Shown here: piece after piece, positions 51,680-61,273 of the stretch
How positions within the stretch are numbered: the stretch's first letter is position 1
Layout of the letters: each line of letters begins with the position of its first letter
Assembly: GCF_900109205.1 (NCBI RefSeq)
Contig: NZ_FNZB01000004.1
Span: 124,001 to 188,000, forward strand
From: Sphingomonas sp. OV641
GTDB lineage: Bacteria; Pseudomonadota; Alphaproteobacteria; Sphingomonadales; Sphingomonadaceae
Direction: 5' to 3'
Length of the DNA stretch: 64,000 bases
Notes under the pieces: generated by a model
Databases searched by the model: none
Told to the model about the DNA's origin: nothing
What the model saw: the letters and a program-made list of their open reading frames with translations, nothing else
Position numbers and translations under genes: made by a program

Positions 51680-53728
51680 ATGGCACATAGCCAGACCAAG
51701 AGCCTGTTCACCGCCGAGCTTGTCCTGCCGGCGATCCGGGCATCGTTCGTGAAGCTCCACCCCCGCGCATTGGTCCGCAACCCGGTGATGTTCGTCACCG
51801 CCGCGGCCGCCGCGCTGATGACGATCCTGCTGGTGATCGGGCAGGACGATCTGTCGACCGGCTTCAAGCTGCAACTCGTCATCTGGTTGTGGCTGACGGT
51901 GCTGTTCGGCACCTTCGCCGAGGCGCTGGCGGAAGGGCGCGGCAAGGCGCAGGCGGCCAGCCTGCGCGCGGCCAAGGCGGAGCTGACCGCCAAGCGCCTG
52001 AAGGGAGACGGGCTGAAGGGCGATGGGCGAACCTGCGACACGATCCCCGCCAGCCAGCTGAAGATCGGCGACGTGGTGCTGGTCGAGACCAACGACCTGA
52101 TCCCGTCCGACGGCGAGGTGATCGCCGGCGTCGCCTCCGTCAACGAGGCCGCGATCACCGGCGAGAGCGCGCCGGTGATCCGCGAGGCGGGCGGCGACCG
52201 ATCCGCCGTGACGGCCGGCACCCGCGTCATTTCGGACGAGATCCGCGTCAGGGTGACGGTGGAGCCGGGCAAGGGCTTCCTTGATCGCATGATCGCGCTG
52301 GTCGAGGGGGCGGAGCGGCAGAAGACGCCCAATGAGGTGGCGCTGACCATCCTGCTCGTCGGGCTGACCATCATCTTCCTGATCGCGGTGGGGACGGTGC
52401 CCGCCTTTGCCGCTTATGCCGGGGGCAGCATTCCCGTGGCGATCCTGGCCGCGCTGCTCATCACGCTGATCCCCACGACCATCGCGGCGCTGCTGTCGGC
52501 GATCGGCATCGCGGGCATGGACCGGCTGGTGCGGTTCAACGTGCTGGCGAAATCGGGCCGCGCGGTGGAGGCGGCGGGCGACGTCGACGTGCTGCTGCTC
52601 GACAAGACCGGCACGATCACGATCGGCGACCGTCAGGCGAGCGATTTTCGCGCCGTGGGCGGGGCGAGCGAGGCGGAACTGGCCGAGGCCGCGCTCATGG
52701 CGAGCCTGGCGGACGAGACGCCCGAGGGCCGCTCCATCGTGGCGCTGGCGCGCGACCGTTTCGGGCTGGAGCGGCAGATGCCGGCCAGCGCGGAGGTGAT
52801 CCCCTTTACCGCGCAGACCCGCGTATCCGGCATCCGCGCCGGCGACACGCTGATCCGGAAGGGGGCGGTGGATTCGATCCTGCGCGCGCATCCGGGCGCC
52901 GGCGAGACGGCGGCGGCGACCGAGCTGCGCCGCATCACCGACGAGATCGGCCGCGCCGGCGGCACGCCGCTGGCGGTAGCGCGGGACGGGCGGCTGCTCG
53001 GCGCGATCTTCCTCAAGGACGTGATGAAGGCGGGGATCCGCGAACGCTTCGGCGAGCTTCGGCAGATGGGCATCCGCACGGTGATGATCACCGGCGACAA
53101 CCCGCTGACCGCCGCCGCCATCGCCGCCGAGGCGGGCGTCGACGATTTCCTCGCCCAGGCGACGCCGGAGGACAAGCTGGCGCTGATCCGCCAGGAACAG
53201 ACCGGCGGCCGGCTGGTGGCGATGTGCGGCGACGGCACCAACGACGCGCCCGCGCTGGCGCAGGCCGATGTCGGCGTGGCGATGAACACCGGCACCCAGG
53301 CCGCGCGCGAGGCGGGCAACATGGTCGACCTCGACAGCGATCCCACCAAGCTGATCGAGGTCGTCGGCCTGGGCAAGCAATTGCTGATGACGCGCGGCGC
53401 GCTGACCACCTTTTCCGTCGCCAATGACGTGGCGAAATATTTCGCCATCATCCCGGCGATGTTCGTCGCGCTCTATCCGGGGCTGGGCGTCCTGAACGTG
53501 ATGGGGCTGGCGACGCCCGAAAGCGCGATCCTCAGCGCCATCATCTTCAACGCGCTGATCATCCCCTGCCTGGTGCCGCTGGCGCTGAAGGGCGTGGCGT
53601 ACCGGCCGATGGGCGCCGGCCCGCTGCTGGCGCGCAATCTCGCCATTTACGGCCTCGGGGGCCTGGTGGCGCCGTTCATCGGCATCAAGATCATCGACCT
53701 GTTGGTCGGCGGCCTCGGTCTCGCGTAA
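51680..53728 (+). CDS. kdpB: KdpB, catalytic P-type ATPase subunit
   Basis: A 682-residue protein. D308 in DKTGTIT is the phosphorylated aspartate; TGES near residue 160 is the actuator motif; [26 protein letters not shown] near 515 is the C-terminal ATPase hinge. Membrane helices are in the right places. It hydrolyses ATP and drives K+ uptake through KdpA. The gap to kdpA is 15 bases, and to kdpC 12 bases. Confidence 0.95.
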   Translation: MAHSQTKSLFTAELVLPAIRASFVKLHPRALVRNPVMFVTAAAAALMTILLVIGQDDLSTGFKLQLVIWLWLTVLFGTFAEALAEGRGKAQAASLRAAKAELTAKRLKGDGLKGDGRTCDTIPASQLKIGDVVLVETNDLIPSDGEVIAGVASVNEAAITGESAPVIREAGGDRSAVTAGTRVISDEIRVRVTVEPGKGFLDRMIALVEGAERQKTPNEVALTILLVGLTIIFLIAVGTVPAFAAYAGGSIPVAILAALLITLIPTTIAALLSAIGIAGMDRLVRFNVLAKSGRAVEAAGDVDVLLLDKTGTITIGDRQASDFRAVGGASEAELAEAALMASLADETPEGRSIVALARDRFGLERQMPASAEVIPFTAQTRVSGIRAGDTLIRKGAVDSILRAHPGAGETAAATELRRITDEIGRAGGTPLAVARDGRLLGAIFLKDVMKAGIRERFGELRQMGIRTVMITGDNPLTAAAIAAEAGVDDFLAQATPEDKLALIRQEQTGGRLVAMCGDGTNDAPALAQADVGVAMNTGTQAAREAGNMVDLDSDPTKLIEVVGLGKQLLMTRGALTTFSVANDVAKYFAIIPAMFVALYPGLGVLNVMGLATPESAILSAIIFNALIIPCLVPLALKGVAYRPMGAGPLLARNLAIYGLGGLVAPFIGIKIIDLLVGGLGLA

Positions 53729-53740
53729 GGACAACAGAAC

Positions 53741-54340
53741 ATGGGTAAGGATTTCTCCTCCGCATTGCGGCCGGCGATCGTGATGACGATCCTGTTCGCC
53801 GCCCTGCTCGGACTCGCCTATCCGCTGGCGATGACGGGGATCGGCCAGGCGCTGTTCCCGGAACAGGCGAACGGCAGCCTGGTGCGCGGCGCCAACGGGA
53901 CGGTGATCGGATCGCGCATCGTGGGCCAGGCCTTCACCGCCGATGGTTATTTCCAGACGCGCCCTTCGGCGGCGGGAAGCGGCTATGACGGGCTCGCCTC
54001 CTCGGGATCGAACCTCGGGCCGACATCGCAGGCGCTGGCCGACCGGGTGCGCGCCGATGTCGCCGCGCGCCGGGCCGAGGGCGTGACGGGGCCGCTGCCG
54101 GCCGACCTTGCCACCGCCAGCGGATCGGGGCTGGACCCGGACCTGTCGCCGGAAGCCGCACTGGCGCAGGCGGCGCGCGTGGCGCGGGTGCGCGGGCTGC
54201 CGCCGGCGGAGGTGCGCGCGCTGGTGGCCGGTGAGACGCGCGCCTCGCCGCTGGGCGCGCCGCATGTGAACGTGCTGGCGCTCAACCAGGCGCTCGACCG
54301 GCTGGCGCGTGATCGCGGGTCGGGGGCGCGCAGCGACTGA
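53741..54340 (+). CDS. kdpC: KdpC, accessory subunit of the potassium ATPase
   Basis: A 199-residue protein with a single N-terminal membrane helix (IVMTILFAALLGLAYPLAMTGIGQALFP) and a periplasmic domain. GSRIVGQAFTADGYFQTRPSAAG near residue 55, SGSNLGPTSQALADRV near 88, SGLDPDLSPEAALAQAARVARVRGL near 127 and PHVNVLALNQALD at the end are hallmarks of KdpC. Its TGA overlaps the kdpD ATG by one base. Confidence 0.93.
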   Translation: MGKDFSSALRPAIVMTILFAALLGLAYPLAMTGIGQALFPEQANGSLVRGANGTVIGSRIVGQAFTADGYFQTRPSAAGSGYDGLASSGSNLGPTSQALADRVRADVAARRAEGVTGPLPADLATASGSGLDPDLSPEAALAQAARVARVRGLPPAEVRALVAGETRASPLGAPHVNVLALNQALDRLARDRGSGARSD

Positions 54341-57033
54341 TGGCGGTTTCCGGCTTCCCCTCCGACGGCATTCGCCCCGATCCCGATGCCCTTCTGCGCC
54401 AGGCGGTGCAGGAGGGCCGCGGCCGTTTGAAGATCTTTCTGGGGGCCGCGCCGGGCGTCGGCAAGACCTATGAGATGCTGGCCGAGGGCGCATCGCGGCG
54501 GCGTGACGGCGTGGACGTGGTGGTCGGCGTGGTGGAAACCCACGGCCGCGCCGAGACCGAAGCGCTCACCCGTGGGCTGGAGATCATGCCGCGGCGCGCC
54601 TCCGCCTATGAGGGGCGCACGCTGCACGAGATGGATCTGGACGCGATCCTCGCGCGGCGACCGCGCCTGGTGCTGGTCGACGAGCTGGCGCACACCAATG
54701 CGCCGGGCAGCCGCCATCCCAAACGCTATCAGGACGTGGAGGAACTGCTCGCCGCCGGGATCGACGTTTATTCCACGGTCAACATCCAGCATGTCGAAAG
54801 CCTGAACGACGTCGTCGCCAGCTTCACCCGCATCCGCGTGCGCGAGACGGTGCCCGACCGGGTGCTGGAAATGGCCGAGATCGAGGTGGTCGACATTCCG
54901 CCCGACGAGCTGATCGAGCGGCTGAAGGCGGGAAAGGTCTATCTGCCGGAGGAAGCGACCCGCGCGCTGGGGCATTTCTTCTCCCGCTCCAACCTGTCCG
55001 CGCTGCGCGAGCTAGCGCTGCGCCGCGCCGCGCAGGCGGTGGACGCGCGGATGCTGGAGGACGTGCGCGCGCTGGGGCTGGGCGGCACCTGGGCGGGAAG
55101 CGAGCGGATCGTGGTGGCGATCAACGAGCTGCCCGGCGCGGACCTGATGGTGCGCGCGGCCAAGCGCGTCGCCGACGGGCTGCGCGCGCCCTGGACCGCG
55201 GTGTTCATCGAAACGCCGCGCGCCGCCGGCTTCACGCAGGAGGAGCAGGGCCGCGTCGCCGCCGCCATGACGCTGGCGACGCAGCTTGGCGCGGCGGTCG
55301 CCAGCGTGCCGGCGACCAATGTGATCGACGGGATCAAGGGCTTCCTGGCCGAAGCACGCGCGACGCAGCTGATCCTGGGCAAGTCGCGCCGCTCGCGCTG
55401 GTTCGAGCTGCGCCACGGATCGGTGGTCGACCGGCTGGTGCGCGAGACGCCGGGCGTCACCGTCCATGTCCTGCCGATGGCGGAGGAGCCGCTGCCCCCG
55501 CCATCCGCACGGCAACGGCGGCGGCGGATGGGGGAGGGCGGCCCCGCCGGCTATGCCGCCGCGACCGCCATGGTGGCGGCGATCACCGCCATCGCCAGTG
55601 CGCTGTTCCAGGTGCTGGACCTCGGCAACATGGGGATGCTGTACCTCTTGCCGGTGATGGCGGCGGCGAGCCTTTACGGCCTGCGCACCGGGCTGTTCGC
55701 CGGCATCGCATCCAGCCTTGCCTATAATTTCGTGTTCCTGCCGCCGGTCGGCACGCTCAGCATCAACAATCCCGAGAATGTCGTCTCCGTCATCGTGCTG
55801 CTGGGCGTCGCCTTCGCCACCAGCCAGCTGACCGCGCGCGTCCGGGCGCAGGCCGATCTTGCCGCCGCGAGCGCGCGCAGCAACGCCATTCTTGCCGGCT
55901 TCCTGCGCGAGATCGGCGGCGTCAACGATGCGGCGGAGGCGGCGCAGATGATCTGCGGCGACGTGCGCCGGCTGTTCGACGTTCAGGTGGTGCTGATGAC
56001 GCCGGTCGCCGGCGCCGGGCTGACCGTGCAGACCGCGACCGATCCCGAATATCGCGTCGACATCATGGACGTCGCCGCCGCCACCTGGGCGTTCGACAAT
56101 GGCGTGCCGGCGGGCAAGGGATCGGGCACGCTGACCGCATCGGAATGGCTGTTCCACCCGCTGAAGGCGGGCGAGCGCGTGCTGGCGGTGCTGGGGCTGG
56201 CGCGCGACACCGGCGGCGATCCGATCCGTGCCGACCAGCTGCCGCTGCTCACCAGCCTGATCGATCAGGCGGCGCTGGTGCTGGAGCGGCTGCGGCTGGA
56301 GGCGGAGATGCGCGACGTGGACGCGGTGCGCACGCGCGACAAATTACGCGCGGCGTTGCTGTCCTCCGTCAGCCATGACCTGCGCACGCCGCTGACGGCG
56401 GTGATCGGGGCGGCGGCCGAGCTGCGCCGCGAGGCGACGCCCGAGCTGATCGCGACGATCGAGAGCGAGGCGGCGCGGCTCAACCGGTTCGTGTCCAACC
56501 TGCTCGACATGGCGCGGGTGGAGGCCGGGGCGCTGCGGCTGCATGTCGAGCCGATCGACCTCAGCGATGCGGTGACGGGCGCGGCGCATGATGCGCGCGG
56601 CGCGCTGGAGGGGCATGACGTTCGGCTGGACGTGCCGCCCGATCTGCCGCTGGTACGCGCCGATCCGCAGCTTCTGCATCATTGCCTCCTCAACCTGCTG
56701 GACAATGCCGGCCGCTATGGCGCGCCGGGCAGCGCCATCACCATCGAGGGGCGGCACCGTTTCGGCGAGCTTCGGCTGGCGGTGCTGGATCACGGCCCCG
56801 GCCTGCCGCCCGGCCGCGAGGCGCAGGTGTTCGAGACGTTCCGGCGGCTGGAGGGATCCGATCGGGCGGTCGGCGGCACCGGGCTGGGCCTCGCCATCGT
56901 GAAGGCCTTTGCCGAGGCGATGGGCATGGGCGTGGAGGCCGCCAATCGCCCGGACGAGGTGGGCGCGGCCTTTACCCTGGTCTTTCCGCCCCACCTCATC
57001 GTGCGCGAGCTGCGCACCGAAAGCGCCACCTGA
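54340..57033 (+). CDS. kdpD: KdpD, potassium-sensing histidine kinase
   Basis: An 897-residue kinase. The N-terminal KdpD domain has Walker A GAAPGVGKT at 35-43 and VDELAHTNAPGSRHPKRYQDVEEL near 110; a USP-like domain follows. Four membrane helices (about 400-495) and a GAF-like region precede the kinase core with the phosphorylated H679 in SVSHDLRTPLTAV and an ATPase domain with NLLDNAGRYG and GTGLGLAIVKAF. It senses low potassium or turgor and phosphorylates KdpE. The downstream kdpE starts one base after its stop. Confidence 0.95.
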   Translation: MAVSGFPSDGIRPDPDALLRQAVQEGRGRLKIFLGAAPGVGKTYEMLAEGASRRRDGVDVVVGVVETHGRAETEALTRGLEIMPRRASAYEGRTLHEMDLDAILARRPRLVLVDELAHTNAPGSRHPKRYQDVEELLAAGIDVYSTVNIQHVESLNDVVASFTRIRVRETVPDRVLEMAEIEVVDIPPDELIERLKAGKVYLPEEATRALGHFFSRSNLSALRELALRRAAQAVDARMLEDVRALGLGGTWAGSERIVVAINELPGADLMVRAAKRVADGLRAPWTAVFIETPRAAGFTQEEQGRVAAAMTLATQLGAAVASVPATNVIDGIKGFLAEARATQLILGKSRRSRWFELRHGSVVDRLVRETPGVTVHVLPMAEEPLPPPSARQRRRRMGEGGPAGYAAATAMVAAITAIASALFQVLDLGNMGMLYLLPVMAAASLYGLRTGLFAGIASSLAYNFVFLPPVGTLSINNPENVVSVIVLLGVAFATSQLTARVRAQADLAAASARSNAILAGFLREIGGVNDAAEAAQMICGDVRRLFDVQVVLMTPVAGAGLTVQTATDPEYRVDIMDVAAATWAFDNGVPAGKGSGTLTASEWLFHPLKAGERVLAVLGLARDTGGDPIRADQLPLLTSLIDQAALVLERLRLEAEMRDVDAVRTRDKLRAALLSSVSHDLRTPLTAVIGAAAELRREATPELIATIESEAARLNRFVSNLLDMARVEAGALRLHVEPIDLSDAVTGAAHDARGALEGHDVRLDVPPDLPLVRADPQLLHHCLLNLLDNAGRYGAPGSAITIEGRHRFGELRLAVLDHGPGLPPGREAQVFETFRRLEGSDRAVGGTGLGLAIVKAFAEAMGMGVEAANRPDEVGAAFTLVFPPHLIVRELRTESAT

Positions 57034-57034
57034 C

Positions 57035-57721
57035 ATGGCGGCCAAGGTGCTGGTGGTGGATGACGATGCGGCGATCCGCCGGCTGCTGCGCAACACGCTG
57101 CTGCGCGCCGATTATGCCGTGGCGGAGGCGGGCAATGCGCGCGAGGCGCTGCGCCTGGCGCCGATCGAGCAGCCGGACGCGGTGCTGCTGGACCTGGGCC
57201 TGCCCGATCGTGATGGGCTTGGCCTCATACCCCTGTTGCGCGCGCAGGGCGGGCCGGTGATCCTGGTGGTATCCGCGCGCGAGGCGGTGGAGGAAAAGGT
57301 CAGCGCGCTGGATCTGGGCGCGGACGATTTCGTCACCAAGCCGTTCGACACGGAGGAATTGCTCGCCCGGCTGCGTGTGGCGCTGCGCCACCGACAGGCC
57401 GGGGCGGCGGCGCCGACGATCGTGCGGCGCGGCGACATCGCCATCGATCTCGATCGCCGCGCGGTGGAGCGCGCGGGCGTCGAGGTGCATCTGACGCGCA
57501 AGGAGCGCGACGTGCTGACGCTGCTCGCCCGTCACCTTGGCCGGGTCGTCACGCACGAACGTCTGCTCACCAGTTGCTGGGGCGGGGACGAGGATCCCCG
57601 GATCGAATATCTGCGCATCGTGATCCGCAACCTGCGCCAGAAGCTGGAAGCGCCCGGCCCGGTCGGCAGCGTGATCACCAACGAGCTTGGCGTGGGATAT
57701 CGGCTGCGCGCCGACGGCTGA
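57035..57721 (+). CDS. kdpE: KdpE, response regulator for the kdp operon
   Basis: A 228-residue OmpR-type regulator. D53 in LLDLGLPDRDG is the phosphorylation site, with VDDD at 8-11 and the K in FVTKPFDTEEL; the winged-helix DNA-binding domain (HLTRKERDVLTLLARHLGRVVTHERLL) follows. It would activate the operon that begins with the porin. Its location at the end of the same operon gives autoregulation. Confidence 0.95.
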   Translation: MAAKVLVVDDDAAIRRLLRNTLLRADYAVAEAGNAREALRLAPIEQPDAVLLDLGLPDRDGLGLIPLLRAQGGPVILVVSAREAVEEKVSALDLGADDFVTKPFDTEELLARLRVALRHRQAGAAAPTIVRRGDIAIDLDRRAVERAGVEVHLTRKERDVLTLLARHLGRVVTHERLLTSCWGGDEDPRIEYLRIVIRNLRQKLEAPGPVGSVITNELGVGYRLRADG

Positions 57722-57819
57722 CGCCGCGATCCGGCCGGCGCCGCCCGCCCGCCCGCGCGCTCAGCCGCCTATAATGGCTCCAGTGCATGGCCGCGCGTGA
57801 GCGGCCGCGAGGAGCAACG

Positions 57820-58404
57820 GTGCGACACGACGAACAGCAGCCAGGCGCAGCGGGCCTGCGCATCACTGAGCCCCGCGCCGGGCGGGTGCTGGCAGGCGGG
57901 ACGAGCGGGCTGGCGCGCCTGCTGAGCCTCGGCGACGAGGCGATGGTGATCGCCACACGCTTGCAGCCGCATCTGGGCGAGCAGGTGACGGTGGACCTGT
58001 CGGACGAATGCTCGCTGACCGGCACGGTGATCTGGACGCAGCCTGGCGAATGCGGGCTGTGTCTCGCCGCGCCGATCGACAGCGCCGCTTTGTTGCAGCG
58101 CCTCGCCCCGAAGCGGGCGGGAGAGCGGGCGGCAGGCGAGCACCGCCGGCGTCGGCCGTCGGACACGCCGGTGGTGATGCTGAGCGAGCTGGGGCAGCAG
58201 ATCGTGCGCCTGCGCGACCTCACGCCGGGCGGCGCGCGCATCGTGCATGACGGCCGCTTCCTGCCGGGCATGGCGGTGAAGCTGCAGATCGCGCCCGGCA
58301 TCGAGCGCCCGGGCGTCCTGTCCTGGTCCCGCGACGGGATCGCGGGCGTGGTGCTGGGGGATGCGATGGACGCCGATCCGCAGGGTGCCGTGACCCGCAT
58401 GTGA
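57820..58404 (+). CDS. Two-domain PilZ protein
   Basis: A 194-residue protein from GTG 57820, chosen for GAGGAG seven bases upstream; ATG 57787 is an alternative. Two related beta-barrel halves are visible: LLSLGDEAMVIATRLQPHLGEQVTVDLSDECSLTGTVIWTQPGECGLCL and then HRRRRPSDTPVVMLSELGQQIVRLRDLTPGGARIVHDGRFLPGMAVKLQI with LSWSRDGIAGVVLGD. The basic HRRRR at the start of the second is the c-di-GMP-binding arginine cluster; the first half lacks it. It may therefore be a c-di-GMP effector. It follows kdpE by 98 bases; a common function is not implied. Confidence 0.75.
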   Translation: MRHDEQQPGAAGLRITEPRAGRVLAGGTSGLARLLSLGDEAMVIATRLQPHLGEQVTVDLSDECSLTGTVIWTQPGECGLCLAAPIDSAALLQRLAPKRAGERAAGEHRRRRPSDTPVVMLSELGQQIVRLRDLTPGGARIVHDGRFLPGMAVKLQIAPGIERPGVLSWSRDGIAGVVLGDAMDADPQGAVTRM

Positions 58405-58604
58405 GCCGCGCCGGCGCGGCCCGGGACAGTGTGTGCCGGCCTCCGCCGTTTCGCGGATGCAGAGGCGTAGCGCGTGCGGCTCGCCGGCTGCCGGGAAAAG
58501 CCCGGTCTGACGATGTGCGCTGGCACAGGGTTCGCGATGGGCTGCTTCCGTCGCGGAGGCCGCCCCAACCGCAGCCTTCCGGTGTTTCGGACGTCGATCA
58601 CGCC

Positions 58605-59441
58605 TCAGGGCGGGGGCAGCATTTCCAGCATCTGCGACACGCGGCTGCGCAATTTCGGCTCGCGCGTGATTTCAAGGATGGTGCCAAGGCTGCTGCGGGC
58701 AGTGGTGACATCGCCGTCGACCAGCTCCAGCCGCGCGCGCTGCCACCAGGCATGGGCATATTCGGGCGCCATGGCCGTCATGCGTTCATATAGCGTCAGC
58801 GCGCGGCGGCCGCGGCCGGCCTGTTCGGCGCGCGACGCCTGGTTCTGGAGCAGGCGGATCAGCACCGCTCGGTTCGGCATGGCGCTGACCTGAGTGACCG
58901 GCTCCTCCGCCGGCGAATGGGCCTGGAGCAGCGCGGCCAGCCGCTCCGCGCCGACCCGCGCGCCGCCGGCGAACGGATCAATGATGACGGGCGCCTCGTC
59001 CATGCCGATCAGCACCAGCACATGACCCGGCACGTCCAGCACCTGCGCATGCCAGCCCAGCCGGCGCGCGGCCGCGACATACAGGATCGACAGGCTGACG
59101 GGCAGGCCGCGGCGGCGATCCATCACGCGGATCAGATCGGCATTGTCGGGATCGTCATAGGTTTCCTCGTCGCCCAGGAAGCCGAACTCCTGCGCCAGCA
59201 CCGCCGACAGCGCCTCCGCCTGATCGGCCGCCACCATTGTCTCGCCGGCCGCCAGTGCGAGGCTGTCGGCGATCTCCTCCAGCGTGCGGTGATAGGGATC
59301 GAGATCCACCTCCGGCCGGTCCAGCAGCGCCAGCGCAAGCGCCGCTTCGTCGAGGACGATCTCCTGATCCTCGACCAGGCCGAGGCGGATCAGATCGTCA
59401 TCCAGCGGGGAGGGATTGGGCGAAGGCACGGATGAGGACAT
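58605..59441 (-). CDS. SirB1-family transglutaminase-like/TPR protein
   Basis: A 278-residue cytoplasmic protein from ATG 59441. RVMDRRRGLPVSLSILYVAAARRLGW, VLDVPGHVLVLIGMDEAPVIIDPFAGG are the transglutaminase-like core typical of SirB1 (G-x-P-x-x-L, then D-x-P-G-H and D-P-F-x-G-G). It ends in a helical TPR-like region (RALTLYERMTAMAPEYAHAWWQRARLELVDGD). The catalytic Cys of active transglutaminases is absent, so it is probably non-catalytic. The function of the family is not settled. Confidence 0.83.
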   Translation of the reverse strand: MSSSVPSPNPSPLDDDLIRLGLVEDQEIVLDEAALALALLDRPEVDLDPYHRTLEEIADSLALAAGETMVAADQAEALSAVLAQEFGFLGDEETYDDPDNADLIRVMDRRRGLPVSLSILYVAAARRLGWHAQVLDVPGHVLVLIGMDEAPVIIDPFAGGARVGAERLAALLQAHSPAEEPVTQVSAMPNRAVLIRLLQNQASRAEQAGRGRRALTLYERMTAMAPEYAHAWWQRARLELVDGDVTTARSSLGTILEITREPKLRSRVSQMLEMLPPP

Positions 59442-59734
59442 ATCGGCAAGATGGGGATGGCGGCGCCCGGGTGCAAAGCCGCAAACCGGCCGAGGTATTG
59501 GGCGAGGAGTGCGCGGGGGAGTGGGCGAGGGACCGGGTGAGTGAGCGGGCGGTAAGGCGGGGATCGCGAACTTCGCCGCGAGGGCCTTGATCCGGCGCGC
59601 GCCTTGCCCCAGATTGTGCGGGCGGGCCGGGCCCCTCTGGCACCCCATCAATTGGGTGTGATGTCGGACCGCGTTTTCCAGGGCCCGGTTTCATCGTGAC
59701 GTTTGCGACCGAGCCCCCAGATGTGGAGTGTGCG

Positions 59735-60067
59735 ATGACGGCCGCTGTTGGCATGCCCTGTCCGATCTGCCGCGTGCCGCTGGTGATGAGCGAGCGCCAG
59801 GGGGTGGAGATCGATTACTGCCCGCAATGCCGCGGGGTCTGGCTGGACCGTGGCGAGCTGGACAAGATCATCGAGCGAAGCGCCGCCGAACTGGGCGGAT
59901 CGCCGACGCCTGCCGCCCCGCCGCCGCCCGCTTTTCCGGCCGCCGCGCCGAGCTCCTGGGGGACGCATGCGCAGGGAAATCAAGGATATGCGCACGATTC
60001 CTATCGGCACGGTCACGGCAAGCCGCCCAAGCGCCGCAAGTCGTTTCTGGAGGAATTGTTCGATTGA
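59735..60067 (+). CDS. Zinc-ribbon (TFIIB-type) protein
   Basis: A 110-residue protein from ATG 59735. MPCPICRVPLVMSERQGVEIDYCPQCRGVWLDRGELDKII (residues about 7-46) is a complete zf-TFIIB finger with C-x2-C and C-x2-C. The rest is proline-rich, then histidine-rich, and ends KPPKRRKSFLEELFD, a motif often seen in this family. Role unknown. It is followed by a Tim44-domain gene 68 bases on, possibly one unit. Confidence 0.83.
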   Translation: MTAAVGMPCPICRVPLVMSERQGVEIDYCPQCRGVWLDRGELDKIIERSAAELGGSPTPAAPPPPAFPAAAPSSWGTHAQGNQGYAHDSYRHGHGKPPKRRKSFLEELFD

Positions 60068-60135
60068 GGCCGGCACTGCCGACTTCGCACGACCTGTAAG
60101 CTGACAAAGATAAGACGTTGTTCGTCTGAGGAGAT

Positions 60136-61131
60136 ATGATGATCCGCTTGAAGAAGGGCACCTTCGCCGCCGTTGGCATCGGCCTTGCGGCCACCGTGAT
60201 GCTGACCGCGCCGCTGGAGGCCGATGCGCGGCGTGGAGGCAGCTTCGGCAGCCGGGGCGCGCGCACCTATAATGCGCCGGCGACCACCAATGTCGCCCCG
60301 CGTCAGACGGCGCCGATGCAGCGGTCGATGACCGACCGGCCGGCTGGCGCGACGCAGGCGGGCACTGCCGCGGCCGGTGCCGGCGCCGCCGCCACCAGGC
60401 AGCGCGGCGGCATGGCCAAGGGGCTGCTGGGCGGCCTGCTCGCCGGCGGGCTGATCGGCGCGCTGCTGGGCGGCGGGCTGGGCGCGCTGGGCGGGGCCGG
60501 CGCGGTGATGGCGCTGTTGCAGATCGTGCTGATCGGCGGCCTGCTGTTCTTCCTGTTTCGCCTGTTCCGCCGCAAGTCGACGGGCGCGCCAGCCCATGCC
60601 TTTGCCGGCGCCGGTGCCGGCAACGGGCGCGGCATGGCATCGTCGTTTACCGGCCATCAGGCGCCGCAGGCCGCGCCGTCAGCGACCGTTTCCGCGCTGC
60701 GCCCGGCGGTGCAGGACCAGGGTGCGGACATCGCCATCAACGACGCCGACCGGCATGATTTCGAACGGCTGCTGACGGAAGTGCAGGACGCCTTCTCCAA
60801 CGAGGATTTCGGCCGCCTGCGCGAGCGTACCACGCCCGAAGTGATGTCCTATTTCGCCGAGGAGCTGAGCCAGAACGCCACCGCCGGACGCCGCAACAGC
60901 GTGGCCGGCACGCGCCTGCTCGATGCCGAGGTGGCGGAGGCTTGGCGCGAGGGCGCAACCGATTATGCCACCATCGCCATGCGCTACGAGAGCACGGACG
61001 TGATGCTCGACCGCAGCACCGGCGCGGTGCTGGAAGGCGACCCGTCGCGCCCGACCGACACCACCGAATTGTGGACGTTCAAGCGCGAGCCGCAGGGTCA
61101 GTGGCGCCTGTCGGCGATCCAGGAAGCCTGA
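60136..61131 (+). CDS. Membrane protein with Tim44-like domain
   Basis: A 331-residue protein. A signal-like N-terminus (MIRLKKGTFAAVGIGLAATVML, then AEADARRG) is followed by a disordered stretch with Gly/Ala/Arg, two glycine-zipper helices (about 95-145), and the C-terminal Tim44-like domain (about 205-330, DFERLLTEVQDAFSNEDFGRLRERTTPEVMSYFAEEL then a TTELWTFKRE...GQWRLSAIQEA end). ATG 60136 follows GAGGAG. Such proteins act at the inner membrane; bacterial relatives include TimA-like factors. The gap to the next gene (61132-61273) holds only scattered repeat-like bases. Confidence 0.87.
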   Translation: MMIRLKKGTFAAVGIGLAATVMLTAPLEADARRGGSFGSRGARTYNAPATTNVAPRQTAPMQRSMTDRPAGATQAGTAAAGAGAAATRQRGGMAKGLLGGLLAGGLIGALLGGGLGALGGAGAVMALLQIVLIGGLLFFLFRLFRRKSTGAPAHAFAGAGAGNGRGMASSFTGHQAPQAAPSATVSALRPAVQDQGADIAINDADRHDFERLLTEVQDAFSNEDFGRLRERTTPEVMSYFAEELSQNATAGRRNSVAGTRLLDAEVAEAWREGATDYATIAMRYESTDVMLDRSTGAVLEGDPSRPTDTTELWTFKREPQGQWRLSAIQEA

Positions 61132-61273
61132 TCGATAAAGTGCGGCGAAGGACGGGCGGCGCGAGATCGCTGCTCGCCTAAGCCTGTCGAACAACACGCC
61201 CGGAGCGAGCGTCAGCCGGCGTTGCTCCGGGCGAGCCAGGCGCGATGGGACCGTGTTCCGTGCGGCGTCGCGA

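Noticed and set aside
51272..54493. 1073-codon open frame antisense to kdpA-kdpB-kdpC
   Set aside because: Runs opposite to three unmistakable genes and has low-complexity basic composition.
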